Origin: Berghia stephanieae
Lineage: Eukaryota > Mollusca > Gastropoda > Nudibranchia > Aeolidiidae
Reading direction: 5' to 3'
Assembly: GCA_034508935.3 (NCBI GenBank)
Contig: CM067444.1
Coordinates: forward strand, 31,169,091 to 31,233,090
Length of the DNA: 64,000 nucleotides
A model generated the notes under the pieces. The model saw only the letters and a list, made by a program, of their open reading frames with translations, made no database searches and was not told the DNA's origin. Shown here in pieces: positions 22,122-32,909 of this stretch (positions are counted from its first letter, which is position 1; each line of letters starts with the position of its first letter). The translations under genes were made by a program, and so were the position numbers.

Positions 22122-22255
22122 TCAACAATCTACTCCTTCAAATATCGATCGATAAAAGTTTTCCCTCATTTCTGGCAAAAACTCTCAAAACTCAAACCCG
22201 GGACTTCGAGAAGTTTCAGGTTTGAGAGTTTTTGCCACCCAGACTCTGTGCTTGT
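22122..22255. mobile_element. MITE family G, partial foldback copy
   Basis: CTACTCCTTCAAATATCGAT-CGAT and GGCAAAAACTCTCAAAACTC, then the inverse CAGGTTTGAGAGTTTTTGCC, centred on the near-palindrome GGACTTCGAGAAG. Confidence 0.65.
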
Positions 22256-22262
22256 GTCTAGG

Positions 22263-22490
22263 TCAGACTTGCCTTGTACTACGAAAAATTCGCAGAAATA
22301 CGAATTTTTGGGTCCAGCTACAGAACTCCATTCGCTTCTTTGACTCAATAAATCTTGTTGAAATGGAACATTTAGTTCCTAAGAACATATAGTCAGGCCT
22401 TTGGATCATGCTAAGAGCAAATTGTTTATTTATAAAATTATTTAAAGCGACTTGTTCTTTATTTATTTTTTTACTTGGGGAAACTACGAC
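22263..22490. mobile_element. TIR MITE, CAGASCTGCC family, copy 2
   Basis: Starts CAGACTTGCCTTGTACTACG-AAAAATTCG and shares the interior CGCTTCTTTGACTCAATAAA-TC with 10115-10380. The right end is not clearly preserved. Confidence 0.55.
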
Positions 22491-22914
22491 TCCCCCTTTG
22501 ACTAGACCAAGGGGAGATCACTCCACCCCATCCCATAATGTCACAGGGCACCAGCAAGACAAATGGAAGACAAAAAAGCTTGCTCTTTATTTATAAGGTG
22601 TATAATGACCACATTTTTATTCTCAAGACTTAATAATTAAAATTACTTTCATAATAAATAGGACACTTTTCATATATATAGGTAATTTAATAATTCCAAG
22701 TTCAAAATTTACAAGAATCTAACAGATCTAATTCCATCATAATAGAAAAAATAGTACAGAATTAATTGATAACATTTTCAAGTTGCGGGTAAAGCTGCTT
22801 TGCTTTCTATCATTAAGGAATATGTATGAAAGCTAAAATCTAATGACCGTTCAAAAATAAACATAACCACACAAAATAAACCCCCCAAAAAAAACAAAGT
22901 AAAAACATACACAA

Positions 22915-22924
22915 CCTCCCCCCC

Positions 22925-22961
<37 letters not shown>

Positions 22962-22962
22962 T
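22915..22962. repeat. Poly-C run (over 30 bases)
   Basis: CTCCCCCCCTC leads into an uninterrupted C run at about 22928-22960. Gly-rich minus-strand open frames over it are artefacts. Confidence 0.97.
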
Positions 22963-23274
22963 ACAAGATAAAAGAAAAAAAATCCAAAACAAACAAACAA
23001 AAAAACCAGGAGAAAAAAAACAAACACGTAATTTATGTAAAGAGAGGATGGAAAATCTAACGACAGACTTTTTACCCAAAAACACAAACAAGAACTTCAA
23101 ATTATCATTGGAAATTCTGAAGTCATTACCAGATTCGGTATAATAAACATTGGAATGAGAATAAAACATGAAGCAAAAGCAAGAAATCATTGCTTCCTGT
23201 TCCTGCTTTTCCATTTATAGGAATGGCAAACTTGACCAATTAACTGCCGTACTCTGGAACAACACGTAGATAGA

Positions 23275-23515
23275 TTTAAAAATTTGGCCAGAAAACTTCT
23301 CCTTCAAATATTATATCGACCGATTTAAATGACCTCATCTTAGCAAAAACTCTCAAACCTGGGACATCGCGAAGATTTCACTGAAATCCCACGTCTCAGA
23401 GTTTTTTTTTGTTTTTTTTTTTTTTTCATGATGAGGGTCATTTAAATCGATCGATGTTTGAAGGACGAGTTTTTTGGCCAAATTTTTAAAAATGTATATT
23501 TCCACAGTAGGGGAG
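23275..23515. mobile_element. MITE family G, full palindromic copy
   Basis: The left arm AAAATTTGGCCAGAAAACTT-CTCCTTCAAATA and ACTCTCAAACCTGGGACATC-GCGAAG is mirrored by the right arm GAGGGTCATTTAAATCGATC-GATGTTTGAAGGACGAG and TTGGCCAAATTTT. About 240 bp, no coding capacity. Confidence 0.75.
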
Positions 23516-24068
23516 ATAACTGGTGACATACATTTGACGAAAATGATTTATGTTTTGCTATTGTATAAATTATAATTGAAAGAAATTAAAGATATATCTA
23601 GATAATAAACGCGTGAAGTTACTAAGTCTAAATGTTAATTAACTCTAAAAATGTTAATAATCAAACAGAAATAACATAAAATACATGTTTAAATTGTGCG
23701 CGCCAATTTATGTAGCTAAGTGCGTGACAGAAACGTCAGTTGATTCCTTGTATGTAAATTAATTAAACTTGTACAATAATTATCATGGAAAACAAAAATG
23801 TATGACAGAAACAAAATAATTAAATTTATATCTTAAACCGAAAACACAACAAAATTTAAAAAGGGAATAATAGCAGAAAGAAAACAAAAACAAAAAACAA
23901 ACAAAAAAAATTCCATTTCCCCACTCCAAAGAAAAAAAACAAAAAAATACGAAACACGTCATAACAATCTTTGTTTTTTTCTTAAATCCAAAATTAAAAC
24001 CCTGACAATAGAATCATTTCTTGTGTACACGTTTATCCCATTCTATTCGAAACACTAGACTACTAAAC

Positions 24069-24234
24069 AATGTAAATGTTGCTGTTCGAAGCTCGAAGAA
24101 ATAAATAACAATGTGAAATTGAATGTAAGCTTCAATTTGATATACGAAAACAGATAATATGGACGTTTCGGGTTTCTCCTTTATCAACAAAACAGGATGA
24201 ATAAAACACTACAGACGAATGAGATAATGTGATA
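24069..24234. mobile_element. Foldback element family 1, copy B (left half)
   Basis: The leader TGTAAATGTTGCTGTTCGAA and left arm run to ACAGACGAATGAGATAATG; the right arm is absent. Minus strand reads TTGATAAAGGAGAAACCCG-AAACGTCC, the hammerhead-like core. Confidence 0.7.
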
Positions 24235-24235
24235 G

Positions 24236-24320
24236 TGGCGTCTCGACTGAAACTGGGATCACTCTCGGTCCCTTTGCGTGTGAAGTGAGTGCTCTACCAA
24301 CTGAGCACCAATAAATACAC
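24236..24320 (-). mobile_element. SINE family B head fragment
   Basis: Minus strand: TGCTCAGTTGGTAGAGCACT, then CACTTCACACGCAAAGGGAC and GATCCCAGTTTCAGTCGAGA. tRNA-Val(CAC)-like head as at 63643. Confidence 0.6.
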
Positions 24321-24324
24321 TAAA

Positions 24325-24425
24325 TGTGCTCAAAGTCAAAGCGCTTTCCAAATCGTCCCAAGAAAAGAGTAACACTTATCGTGAATGATAAGACATGATG
24401 AGTGTAAGGATCTTTTTCGACAATG
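24325..24425 (-). mobile_element. SINE family A 3' fragment
   Basis: AATACACTAAATGTGCTCAA and AGCGCTTTCCAAATCGTCCC match the family A tail in inverse orientation. Confidence 0.5.
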
Positions 24426-24584
24426 GGAATACTGATATCTGCCAGATACTCATTTAAACTTGAGTATAGTGAGAACAAAAGAGAGAAAAAAAACTTTTTT
24501 CAAAAAATAAAAAGATTCAGCTTTAAGCCCCCTGTAGTAGGACTTGAACCTTCATCTCACTGGTCAAGACTCATGTCACTAGCC

Positions 24585-24965
24585 TACAGTGCGGTTATGT
24601 GGTCTGAGGCATGAAACTTGCCTGCAGATCTGAAGGCCAAGGATTCGAGTCCCACTCTGGTTGGTGTTTGGTGTGGGTTATGTGGTTGGCATGAAATTGC
24701 TGCAGATCTGAAGCAAGGATTTGAGTCCATCTGGTGTTTGGTTGAGTCTGAAAAGGCTCTTAATCATTTTCTAACGTCTCAGGTGTAAAATGAGTACATG
24801 GACATTAACAGTGTTGTTTGTTGGCAAAAAAAAATGTGTAATATTACCGAACAGGCGTCGTGTCTCTGTCTCGTCTTTCACGATAAGTGTTTCTATTGCC
24901 TTGGGACCACATGTAAAGCACCTTGAGCACGTTAAGTGAACATTGCGCTATATAAAGTCTCATGT
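24585..24965 (+). mobile_element. SINE family A copy with duplicated tRNA-like head
   Basis: Two tandem diverged heads: GGTTATGTGGTCTGAGGCAT...GGATTCGAGTCCCACTCTGG (24594-24662) and GGTTATGTGGTTGGCATGAA...GGATTTGAGTCCATCTGG (24676-24742). Then come the family A body (GGTGTAAAATGAGTACATGG) and the tail GAGCACGTTAAGTGAACATT-GCGCTATATAAAG. Confidence 0.65.
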
Positions 24966-25027
24966 TTAAGTTTAAAGCCGTAAAATTCATCAATGAAATA
25001 CGTGTTCCGCATCTTAAGATTCTTCCT

Positions 25028-25062
25028 CCTTCCTCCCCCCCCCCCCCCCCCCCCCCCCCCAA
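25028..25062. repeat. Poly-C run
   Basis: Uninterrupted C run of about 24 bases after TCCTTCCT. Confidence 0.95.
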
Positions 25063-25204
25063 TGAACATTTGAAATTAAAGACAAAAAGATAACCACATT
25101 TTTTAATAAAGGTATTTTAAAATTAAACATCTGCCACAAGGAGACACATTAATTATTATTATAAGTAGAATCAACTTTACTAGAAGATCACAAACCATTT
25201 ATAA

Positions 25205-26228
25205 CTATAGAAACCATCTCTTCTAGCTGTCAAGAAAACATTTCTAGCTGTCCAGAAACCATTTCTAGCTATGTCCAGAAACCATTTCTAGCTGTCCAGA
25301 AACCATTTCTAGTGTGTCCAGAAACCATTTCTAGCTGTCCAGAAACCATTTCTAGCAGTTTAGCAACCATTTCTAGCTGTCCAGAAACCATTTCTAGTTC
25401 TAGCTGTCCAGAAACCATTTCTAGCTGTCCAGAAACTATTTCTAGCTGTCCAGAAACCATTTCTAGCAGTTCAGAAACCATTTCTAGCTATGTCCAGAAA
25501 CCATTTCTAGCTGTCCAGAAACCATTTCTAGCTGTGTCCAGGAACCATTTCTAGCTGTCCAGAAACCATTTCTAGCTGTGTCCAGAAACCATTTCTAGCA
25601 GTTCAGAAACCATTTCTAGCTGTCCAGAAACCATTTCTAGCTGTGTCCAAAAACCATTTCTAGCAGTTCAGAAACCATTTTCTTAGCTGTTCAGAAACAA
25701 TTTCTAGCTGTCCAGAAACCATTTCTAGCTGTTCAGAAATCATTTCTAGCTGTCCAGAAACAATTTCTAGCTGTCCAGAAACCATTTCTAGCTGTGTCCA
25801 GGAACCATTTCTAGCTGTCCAGAAACCATTTCTAGCTGTGTCCAGAAACCATTTCTAGCAGTTCAGAAACCATTTCTAGCTGTCCAGAAACCATTTCTAG
25901 CTGTGTCCAAAAACCATTTCTAGCTGTGTCCAAAAACCATTTCTAGCTGTCCAGAAACCATTTCTAGCTGTTCAGAAACAATTTCTAGCTGTCCAGAAAC
26001 CATTTCTAGCTGTTCAGAAATCATTTCTAGCTGTCCAGAAACAATTTCTAGCTGTCCAGAAACCATTTCTAGCTGTTCAGAAATCATTTCTAGCTGTCCA
26101 GAAACAATTTCTAGCTGTCCAGAAACCATTTCTAGCTGTCCAGAAACCATTTCTAGCTGTTCAGAAATCATTTCTAGCTGTCCAAAAACCATTTCTAGCT
26201 GTTCAGAAATCATTTCTAGCTGTCCAGT
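25205..26228. repeat. 21-bp minisatellite, about 48 units
   Basis: Unit CCATTTCTAGCTGTCCAGAA-A. Variants: CTGTGTCC (23 bp), CAGTT for CTGTCC, and AAATCATT/AAACAATT forms. Higher-order order is visible: blocks at about 25.5-25.66 kb recur at 25.78-25.92 kb. Because 21 is a multiple of three, open frames run through it on both strands (PETISSC and MVSGQLE repeats); these are very probably not genes. Confidence 0.97.
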
Positions 26229-26682
26229 CTGCTATAGACACTATATAAAACAATGTTAGAACATAATAAATACAAAAATCATGAATATTCACGAAGAAAT
26301 AAATAAACTTGTGAATAAAAATTAAATTATTAATCTTAATAAACCCACAACCAAAATAATATCAAAATATGCAGATATTGTTCATGACTTGACTATTAAT
26401 TGAGCTATGATTGTTAGAGTATTAGCAATGACGATAAATTAACTTTCATAAAAAGCTGGACAGTTTCTACATCTCATATGACGTCAGCACCTAAGGTATA
26501 AAGGGGGAAATGACAGGACAGATGAGGACTTACTCCAAATCCTCTGACTTTTACCATGCTGTTTTCTTTATATTTATATATGTACATACTGTAAATATAG
26601 AATTTATCAGCGATTGTGCTATTCATAAGTACCTAAGACAATGTTTATTTGTGTATATATCTATATGTCCTATCTTGTGACA

Positions 26683-27130
26683 CATTTAGGTCATTTCAGC
26701 GCCAGTAAAAAGAAAGAAGATTGGATATACAAAACACTCTAGATTTGCAATTAAAAGCACACAGATAAGTAAAAGTAAGACAAAGGGGGATGTTTCAAAT
26801 AGGAATGAATTCCAAGAGCACAGTGTGCTTAGTCTGAGATCCCCTATAAAAATAAAAGTCTTATCCTGACACAAGCACATGTCCCTATTAAAAGAGGAAT
26901 ACATTTATGTTTGTTTGTTTTGTTTTTAAGGGTTTTACGGCGCTAGCAACACATTTAGGTCATATCAGCACCAATAAAAGGAAGAAAATTGGATAGTAAA
27001 AACATTCTAGATGTACAATTAAAAGGCTTGAGGAGATTCATATAGGGGACAGATGTAAATTCCAAGAGCTGTGTCTTAGTCTGAGATCCCCTAAGAGGAA
27101 TACATTTAAATGTTTAGTAATCATTATATA
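26683..27130 (-). mobile_element. SINE family E, two partial copies
   Basis: Two minus-strand copies (about 26683-26915 and 26920-27120). Each starts at the 3' tail (TAAGGGTTTTACGGCGC for the second) and holds CACATTTAGGTCAT..CAGC, GTAAAAAGAAAGAAGATTGG and TCTGAGATCCCCT. No protein is encoded. Confidence 0.6.
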
Positions 27131-27950
27131 TAAAACAAAAAATCAATACAGTGCATAACAGAGAGATGGTTTACAAGACAAAAAGATATATTATCATCTC
27201 TCAAAACTAACACTATACATTTATTGACTATTTCCCTCACTCTCAGCCAGGGACTCCGACAACAGAACAGACAAAACCAAGTAATCTCATTCCAAGACAA
27301 AGACAAAAAGCAATTGGAAAACAGATATAGGGGTTTAGAAGACAACGTATGCGACCTCCCTGCCGGCTATGGGAGATGTACATACTGTAAATTTAGAATT
27401 TATCAGCAATTGTGTCATTAAAGAAGTACCTAAGAAAATAATTTGAGATTAAAATGACCCAGTAGTTAATAATAAAGATCTCTGACCCTCCCTACCCGCT
27501 ATGGGAGATGTACATGCTATAAATTTAGAATTTATCAGTGATTGTGTCATTCATGGGTACCTAAGAAAATAGTATGAGATGAAAAGGGCCCAGTAATTAA
27601 AAATAAACATCGCTGAAAAAAATGCTGATATGGGACCCCTACACTGACACAGTGACACTCGATAGGTTAGGGGAAAAAAACTCATTCCTTGAGATGATTT
27701 TGCAAGAAAATAATAAAATTTCACTCGGAGAAAGAAAAAAGACAAACAAACAAACAAAACCCCCAATCCATTCACAGCCATTGACCACCCTCATGGCTTT
27801 GGTGCAGCCAGCCACCCCACACCGTCAGGACCTTGGCAAAACTAAGTCGTCTCATTCCAGGACAGGACAAGGGTGAAAGCAAAGCAGCAAGGAAATAATA
27901 AAGAAGACTTTATCAATATCAGTAGCCACGTTAATTTTCAAATAGAGAAA
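27130..27950 (-). mobile_element. Fragments of SINE family E
   Basis: AGAGAGATGGTTTACAAGAC, CAAGTAATCTCATTCCAAGA and GGAAAACAGATATAGGGG match the interior of family E copies at 28.4 and 48.1 kb. Two diverged blocks starting GGGAGATGTACATACTGTAA (27370 and 27504) form a local duplication. No coding exon was seen. Confidence 0.5.
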
Positions 27951-27956
27951 TTAAGG

Positions 27957-28110
27957 AGCAGGCACTGGTGGAGTATGATAAAGATCTGAACAAGTGTGTA
28001 TGAGAAAGGTGCCAGACAAAGCAACAAAGAAAAATACAAGAAAAAAAACCATCCCCAAAAAACAGTCAACCTCGACCGGGGATCGAACCTAAGACCTTCT
28101 GATTACAGGT
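27957..28110 (-). mobile_element. SINE family C (tRNA-derived)
   Basis: Minus strand: tRNA-like head with B box GGTTCGATCCCCGGTCGAGG, TTTTCTTGTATTTTTC, and the tail GGCACCTTTCTCATACACAC-TTGTTCAGATC. The plus-strand copy at 28678 has the same order. Confidence 0.65.
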
Positions 28111-28111
28111 C

Positions 28112-28660
28112 ATATTTGTTTTGTTTGTTTTTAAGGGTTTTACGGCGCTTGCAACACATTAAGGTCATATCGGCGCCAGTAAAAAGGAAGAAAATGGGAT
28201 AGTAAAAAGTTCTAGAATTACAATTAAAGCATCAAAGAATAAGGCAGACAAAGGGGAATTGGTTCAATAGGGAACAGATGTAGATTCCAAGAGCACACTA
28301 TCAGTGTAATTAGTTTGAGATCACCTAAACGTCTCATCCAGAAACAAGCGTAGACCCCCACTAAGAGGAATACACTCAAATGTTTACAAATCATATATAA
28401 CGCATAAACAAAACATAATACAATGCATAACAGAGAGATGATTTACAAGGAAAAAAATCTCATCTCATAAAACTAACTATACATTTGACTGTTTCCCTCC
28501 CAGCCAGGGTATCCGGCCAGGGCCAGGACAAAACCAAGTAATCTCATTCCAAGACAAAGACAGAAATGAAGTTGGAAAACAGACATAGGGGGATAGAAGA
28601 CACAGTACGTACTTCCCTGCCCACTATGGGAGGTCAGGAACCCCATTCAGGATTACAGGT
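28112..28660 (-). mobile_element. SINE family E, near-complete copy
   Basis: From the tail (GTTTTTAAGGGTTTTACGGC-GC, then GCAACACATTAAGGTCATAT) through GATCACCTAAACGTCTCATC, AGAGAGATGATTTACAAGG and CAAGTAATCTCATTCCAAGA to CACTATGGGAGGTCAGGAAC-CCC. About 550 bp, long for a SINE. The head is replaced or overlapped by the neighbouring family C copies. Confidence 0.6.
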
Positions 28661-28677
28661 CAGATGTACTACCATTT

Positions 28678-28830
28678 ATAGTAATGGTAGCACGTCTGAC
28701 CGGTAATCAGAGTGTCTGAGGTTTGATCCCCAGTCGAGGTTGACAGGGTTTTTGAGATGTTTTTTTTTTTTCTTGCTTTGTCTGGCACCTTTCATACATT
28801 CTTGTCCACATCTTTATCAGCCACACATTA
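28678..28830 (+). mobile_element. SINE family C (tRNA-derived)
   Basis: Head GGTAGCACGTCTGACCGGTA then B box GGTTTGATCCCCAGTCGAGG, T-rich spacer, CTTTGTCTGGCACCTTTCAT and ACATTCTTGTCCACATC tail. Convergent with the minus-strand copy at 27957. Confidence 0.7.
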
Positions 28831-29209
28831 ATTACCTACCAGCAGGTGTAAAATTGTCAATGATTTGGAAAACAAGAAGACGACAAAAAAAAAAAAAAAA
28901 AAAAAAAACAACAACGCCATCTCATCATTTGTGTAGCCACGATTGGTGGAAATTAAAATTTTTTAAAAAATTGATTTGCGTAGCAAAAGATGCTTATTTA
29001 TCTTATGATACATTGTAATTCGAGTGAGGAAGACGTGAGAGTTAGATGGCGTCATTTAATGATGAAAGATGAAGACAACATTCTGTTTTATATTTACAAA
29101 AAAGGCAAAAAATTGGGAACAAAATCCAATGGGATCCGGACTCAATCATATCTGCCCTTTTCATTCAAATCAAAGTAACATGAAGCTGTGGACTGTAAAA
29201 AAAAATAAA

Positions 29210-29440
29210 ATAACAAACAAAAATGAATATAACAGCTTTAAAACAGAACAAAATACTAAAACACGGAGAGTTTCAAGCTCAAAACCCTTCTTCAGCCAAT
29301 AACAAAAACAAGAAAAATAACAAAAACAAATTGTTTTTGTTGTTCGCTGAGAAGGGTTTTGAGCCCGAAACGTTCTGTGTTTGGCATTTTGTTCTTTTTT
29401 TTTTCAAAGCTGTTGTATTTATGTTTGTTCATTACTTTTT
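29210..29440. mobile_element. Foldback element family 3 with hammerhead ribozyme core
   Basis: Palindrome of two arms of about 100 bp, for example AACAGCTTTAAAACAGAAC / TTTTTCAAAGCTGTTG. On the minus strand (29295 down to 29270) the left arm reads CTGAAGAAGGGTTTTGAG...GAAAC. CUGAAGA is exactly the invariant CUGANGA of hammerhead ribozymes, followed by a stem-loop and GAAAC. On the plus strand (29347-29375) the right arm reads CTGAGAAGGGTTTTGAGCCC-GAAACGTT, with intact stem II (GGGU/GCCC) and GAAAC but one base short in the CUGANGA box. Hammerheads of this small type are known from Penelope-like retroelements. Confidence 0.7.
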
Positions 29441-29569
29441 TATTCAAAGACTATTTTGAATCATCGCTCACTGCTTATCTTTATGATAAATAATAAAGAT
29501 CAGACAAAGAAACCCCCCCCCATGCAATACTACAGAACAATTAAAATAAAACCCACATTGTAATAGATT

Positions 29570-30755
29570 GTAATATTGTAATTTGAAAGAAAGTCAATTT
29601 CGCCGTTGAAAGATATATAAATTTTACCAAAACGTGTTACTGCCAAATGTGAATCTCTGGATGGAGAAAGCATAAATCACAGTCATATTATACTATAACT
29701 TATAATATAGTAAATATTTTTCATATTTATCTGGGAATTGAGAAAGGGTAAGAATGATTAAAACCTCAACTTCCAATGAGATAGAAATACACCGACTTCA
29801 GTTCTTAAAATTACTTTTTCTCTTATGTAAAGTGTATTTAGTGAATACACTCAGGTCAGCAGTCACTTTTACTCGCATACAATTTACTCCATTCTCTAGA
29901 ATTCTCTAAATTGGACTGTGAAGTACATAAATATATTTATAATAAAAGATAGATACTTTCTACAATAAATCACAATAATTAATACAGTAAAAATCTCCCT
30001 TGTTCATGTTTTACTTAAGTATACTTAACTTATAAATCATTAAAATTCTTGTATTCTAATACAATAACAGTACTCATTGAATTTTAGCTTGCCAAATTCC
30101 AGCATGCTCTCCAATAAAGCATAATGGAGCTGGGTGACCGAATTTTATCTACATAATAAGTTGTTACCTCAGCATGCTCAGATGCTAGCATGCTTTTTGG
30201 CTACTCCCGAGAACGTGCTAGAATCCGACTAGTACTGTGCAACAGTGTTTAAAGTTTATCATCACACAGACAAGCAATGGTAAGCAAAATTCATGACGTC
30301 ACACCTTCTTCTCCTCCAGTTCAAAACTCCTTGAAAGTGTGTAACCAGTCCTCTAGAGGAGTAACAATGAACAGGTTACATATTGAATCATTGGGTGGCA
30401 TAACTATTTTCATAGCAGGATGTATAGGCTGATTCTTATGATTGTGGGGCATAAAAGAGAGAGCATGGATGATCTTTATTGACGACCCATTTATTTAGGC
30501 TACAAAATAAGATGCCATCACTCTGAAACCAGACGATCAGTCCTCCGAAGTACAGGTTTCACACTTCCAATGAGATCGGAACCAGTATTTTGACGTCCAC
30601 TACTGCTCACTATTACTACTATTAGCACAATGCATTGAATGAAAAGGTAAGATTTGACCTCGGACTGTGATAAAACAGGATCTCAGCTGCCTTACATTTT
30701 ATAGAGTCTTTGAATAAACAGTGAAAAGTATCAACCATTCTAAAATCTACGTAAT
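29570..30755. other. AT-rich sequence, nothing recognised
   Basis: No exon, tRNA-like head or repeat shared within the window was found. Confidence 0.45.
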
Positions 30756-30756
30756 A

Positions 30757-30994
30757 CGTGACCTCTCACCTCAAAAGGTATTATGTCGGAATGATTAAGA
30801 TGCTGAAAATGTGAGTTTATTGCTAGAAATGTCAGCCTTGCAATGAGTTTGTATGTTTTATTGAGGAGAATGAATATCACATCTTACAATGCTAATTAGC
30901 AATAATTCAAATTTTTGACTAGTTTAGCTTTAATTTAGATTTTTAGTATCTGGTTCATCCAGACATAATACCATTTTGAGACAATGGGTCACAT
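30757..30994. mobile_element. MITE family F, copy 2
   Basis: Left GTGACCTCTCACCTCAAAAG-GTATTATGTCGGAATGA; right TCATCCAGACATAATACCAT-TTTGAGACAATGGGTCAC. The interior TTTTATTGAGGAGAATGAAT-ATCA is shared with 20808-21052. Confidence 0.75.
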
Positions 30995-31194
30995 ATAAAA
31001 GAAAGGGCAGGTAAATTGAAGATGACACAGACATAGAAAGTTTAAAATGTTGAAATGTTGAGCGATGCAGTATCTAGCTGGTATAATTAAACAGTCGAAC
31101 ACAAGAAATAAATTAGAGCAATCGTATGTAGAAGGTAAATTATATATACAAGTGTAAAATTTTGTTTAACGCAATAACTATAATAAATATAAAT

Positions 31195-31226
<32 letters not shown>

Positions 31227-31330
31227 AATATAATAATAATAAAATAATAATAATATATAATAATAATAAATAATAAGCACATTTCTATAGCACCTTTCAC
31301 CAAAACTTCAAAGCGCTTAAAAACTAACTA
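31195..31330. repeat. AAT microsatellite and SINE-tail-like sequence
   Basis: (AAT)n to about 31275, followed by CATTTCTATAGCACCTTTCA...TCAAAGCGCTT, a degraded tail of the type seen in family A SINEs. Confidence 0.7.
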
Positions 31331-31489
31331 GACATATTGTTGACAAAGAATACAATAACACTGCAAGACAAAATCAGTAAGAGCAATTTTTTAAAAATCA
31401 CACCAACCCAATAAAGCAAATTTATTAGTAATATAATTGATAAGGAATATAGGAATAGGAATGACTTTGGAATGCTAGAAAAAGACTAG

Positions 31490-31758
31490 TGTAAATGTTG
31501 CTTGTCAAAGCTCGAAGAAATAAATAACAATGTGAAATTAAATGTAAGCTTCAATTTTATAAACGAAAAAAGATAATGTGGACGTTTTGGGTTTCCCCTC
31601 TATCAACAAAACAGGATGAATGAAATGCTACAGACTAATCAATTCGTCTGTAGTGCTTCATTCATCTTGTTTTGTTGATAAAGGGGAAACCCGAAACATC
31701 CACATTATCTGCTTTCGTCTATTAAATTGAAGCTTACACTCAACTTTACATTGTTATT
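31490..31758. mobile_element. Foldback element family 1, copy C, with 14-bp target duplication
   Basis: Complete copy from TGTAAATGTTGCTTGTCAAA to CATTGTTATT. Flanked by the direct repeat TAGAAAAAGACTAG at 31476-31489 and 31759-31772, a clear target-site duplication. Both arms are present. The right arm reads TTGATAAAGGGGAAACCCG-AAACATCC; the left arm (minus strand) reads TTGATAGAGGGGAAACCC-AAAACGTCC. No open reading frame. Confidence 0.85.
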
Positions 31759-32648
31759 TAGAAAAAGACTAGAGGTTTTACTGTTTTTTTTTCCGTAAAA
31801 TCATTGTGGTTTTGAATAAATAATATAATTAAAAACATAGCACAACTTAAAATGTATTCTCGTAAAATATATGATGGCACAGAAAATCAGCTGCAATTTT
31901 TATTCGATTTTCTTCTTTTTTTTTTCAAATGCTTTTAAAGACTTCCCGATCTCACAATTTTAAATTTGTAAATGTTTATATACATGCTCTTGCAAAATGC
32001 ACGAGGAAAGGAAAATAGACAATTCAAAGTTGCTTCCTTCTTCAGATCATTAAACCATTTAATTGACAGTTCAAAGCACTGCTATGAATCATCAAACAAC
32101 GGAGGACATGGTAAAAAAAAAATCATTGCAGCTATGTTCAGGAGAAATCCACTCTCAAGTGACTCTTCTTAGGCTCTTTGTTAAAAGACTCCAGGGTTTG
32201 CATCCTCTGGCAGCAGTAAACACCGAGAACCTCGCTGAAAGATCATATACAGGACACCCCTATAGCCTGAGTGCCTGATGATAAAATCATGGATCAAAAC
32301 ATACTCACTTACTTTTTTTTTAAATATGCAAACTAATCCTCTGTCTTTACAAAAATGAAGAAGCTGAAAATTATAAGCTGGTCGTTTTTTCTGTTTTCCA
32401 TGACTTAAATCGTGCTTTCAACTCTTTTAAGATCATATCAGTCCCAGGAAAAAGGAATACTATGATATTGGTTTTGAATATAACATGATTTGAAATTTTA
32501 ATAATGTAAACAGATGATAGTCAATAATAGAACAGGAGCAGCTACCTTAGTTCGAAGGTTTCTAAATCCTTCAAATATTGTGATCAACTGCCTCAAATCG
32601 GGTGAAGCTTGTGTCGAAAAGTAAATATAAATCTATTTAAAATAATGA

Positions 32649-32894
32649 AAATGTTGCTGCTTGAAACTCAAAGGATAAATAACGATAAGTAATGAAATGT
32701 AAGCTTCAATTTGTTAAACGAAGACGGGTATTGTAGACATTTGGGTTTCCCCTTTATCAACAAAACACGATGAATGAAACACATCCTTAGTGTTTCATTT
32801 ATTGTGTTTTGCTGATATAGGGGGAATCCAAAACGTCCAAATTATCTGTCTTCATTTAATAAATGGAAGCTTACATTCCATTATTTACCGTTAG
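32649..32894. mobile_element. Foldback element family 1, copy D, with 12-bp target duplication
   Basis: Flanked by TTAAAATAATGA at 32637-32648 and 32895-32906. It has the leader AAATGTTGCTGCTTGAAACT and two arms. The right arm reads GCTGATATAGGGGGAATCC-AAAACGTCC; the left arm (minus strand) reads TTGATAAAGGGGAAACCC. More diverged than copy C. Confidence 0.8.
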
Positions 32895-32909
32895 TTAAAA
32901 TAATGAGAA

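Noticed and set aside
22778-23214. Minus-strand frames of 78-124 codons
   Set aside because: Rely on a poly-Gly stretch from a long C run; flanks are AT-rich and not protein-like.
25269-26213. Repeat-protein-like frames (PETISSC and MVSGQLE repeats)
   Set aside because: Produced on both strands by a 21-bp minisatellite; no splice sites, no conserved flanks.
25205-26228. CRISPR-like array of 21-bp repeats
   Set aside because: Units are contiguous with no unique spacers, in a eukaryotic genome.
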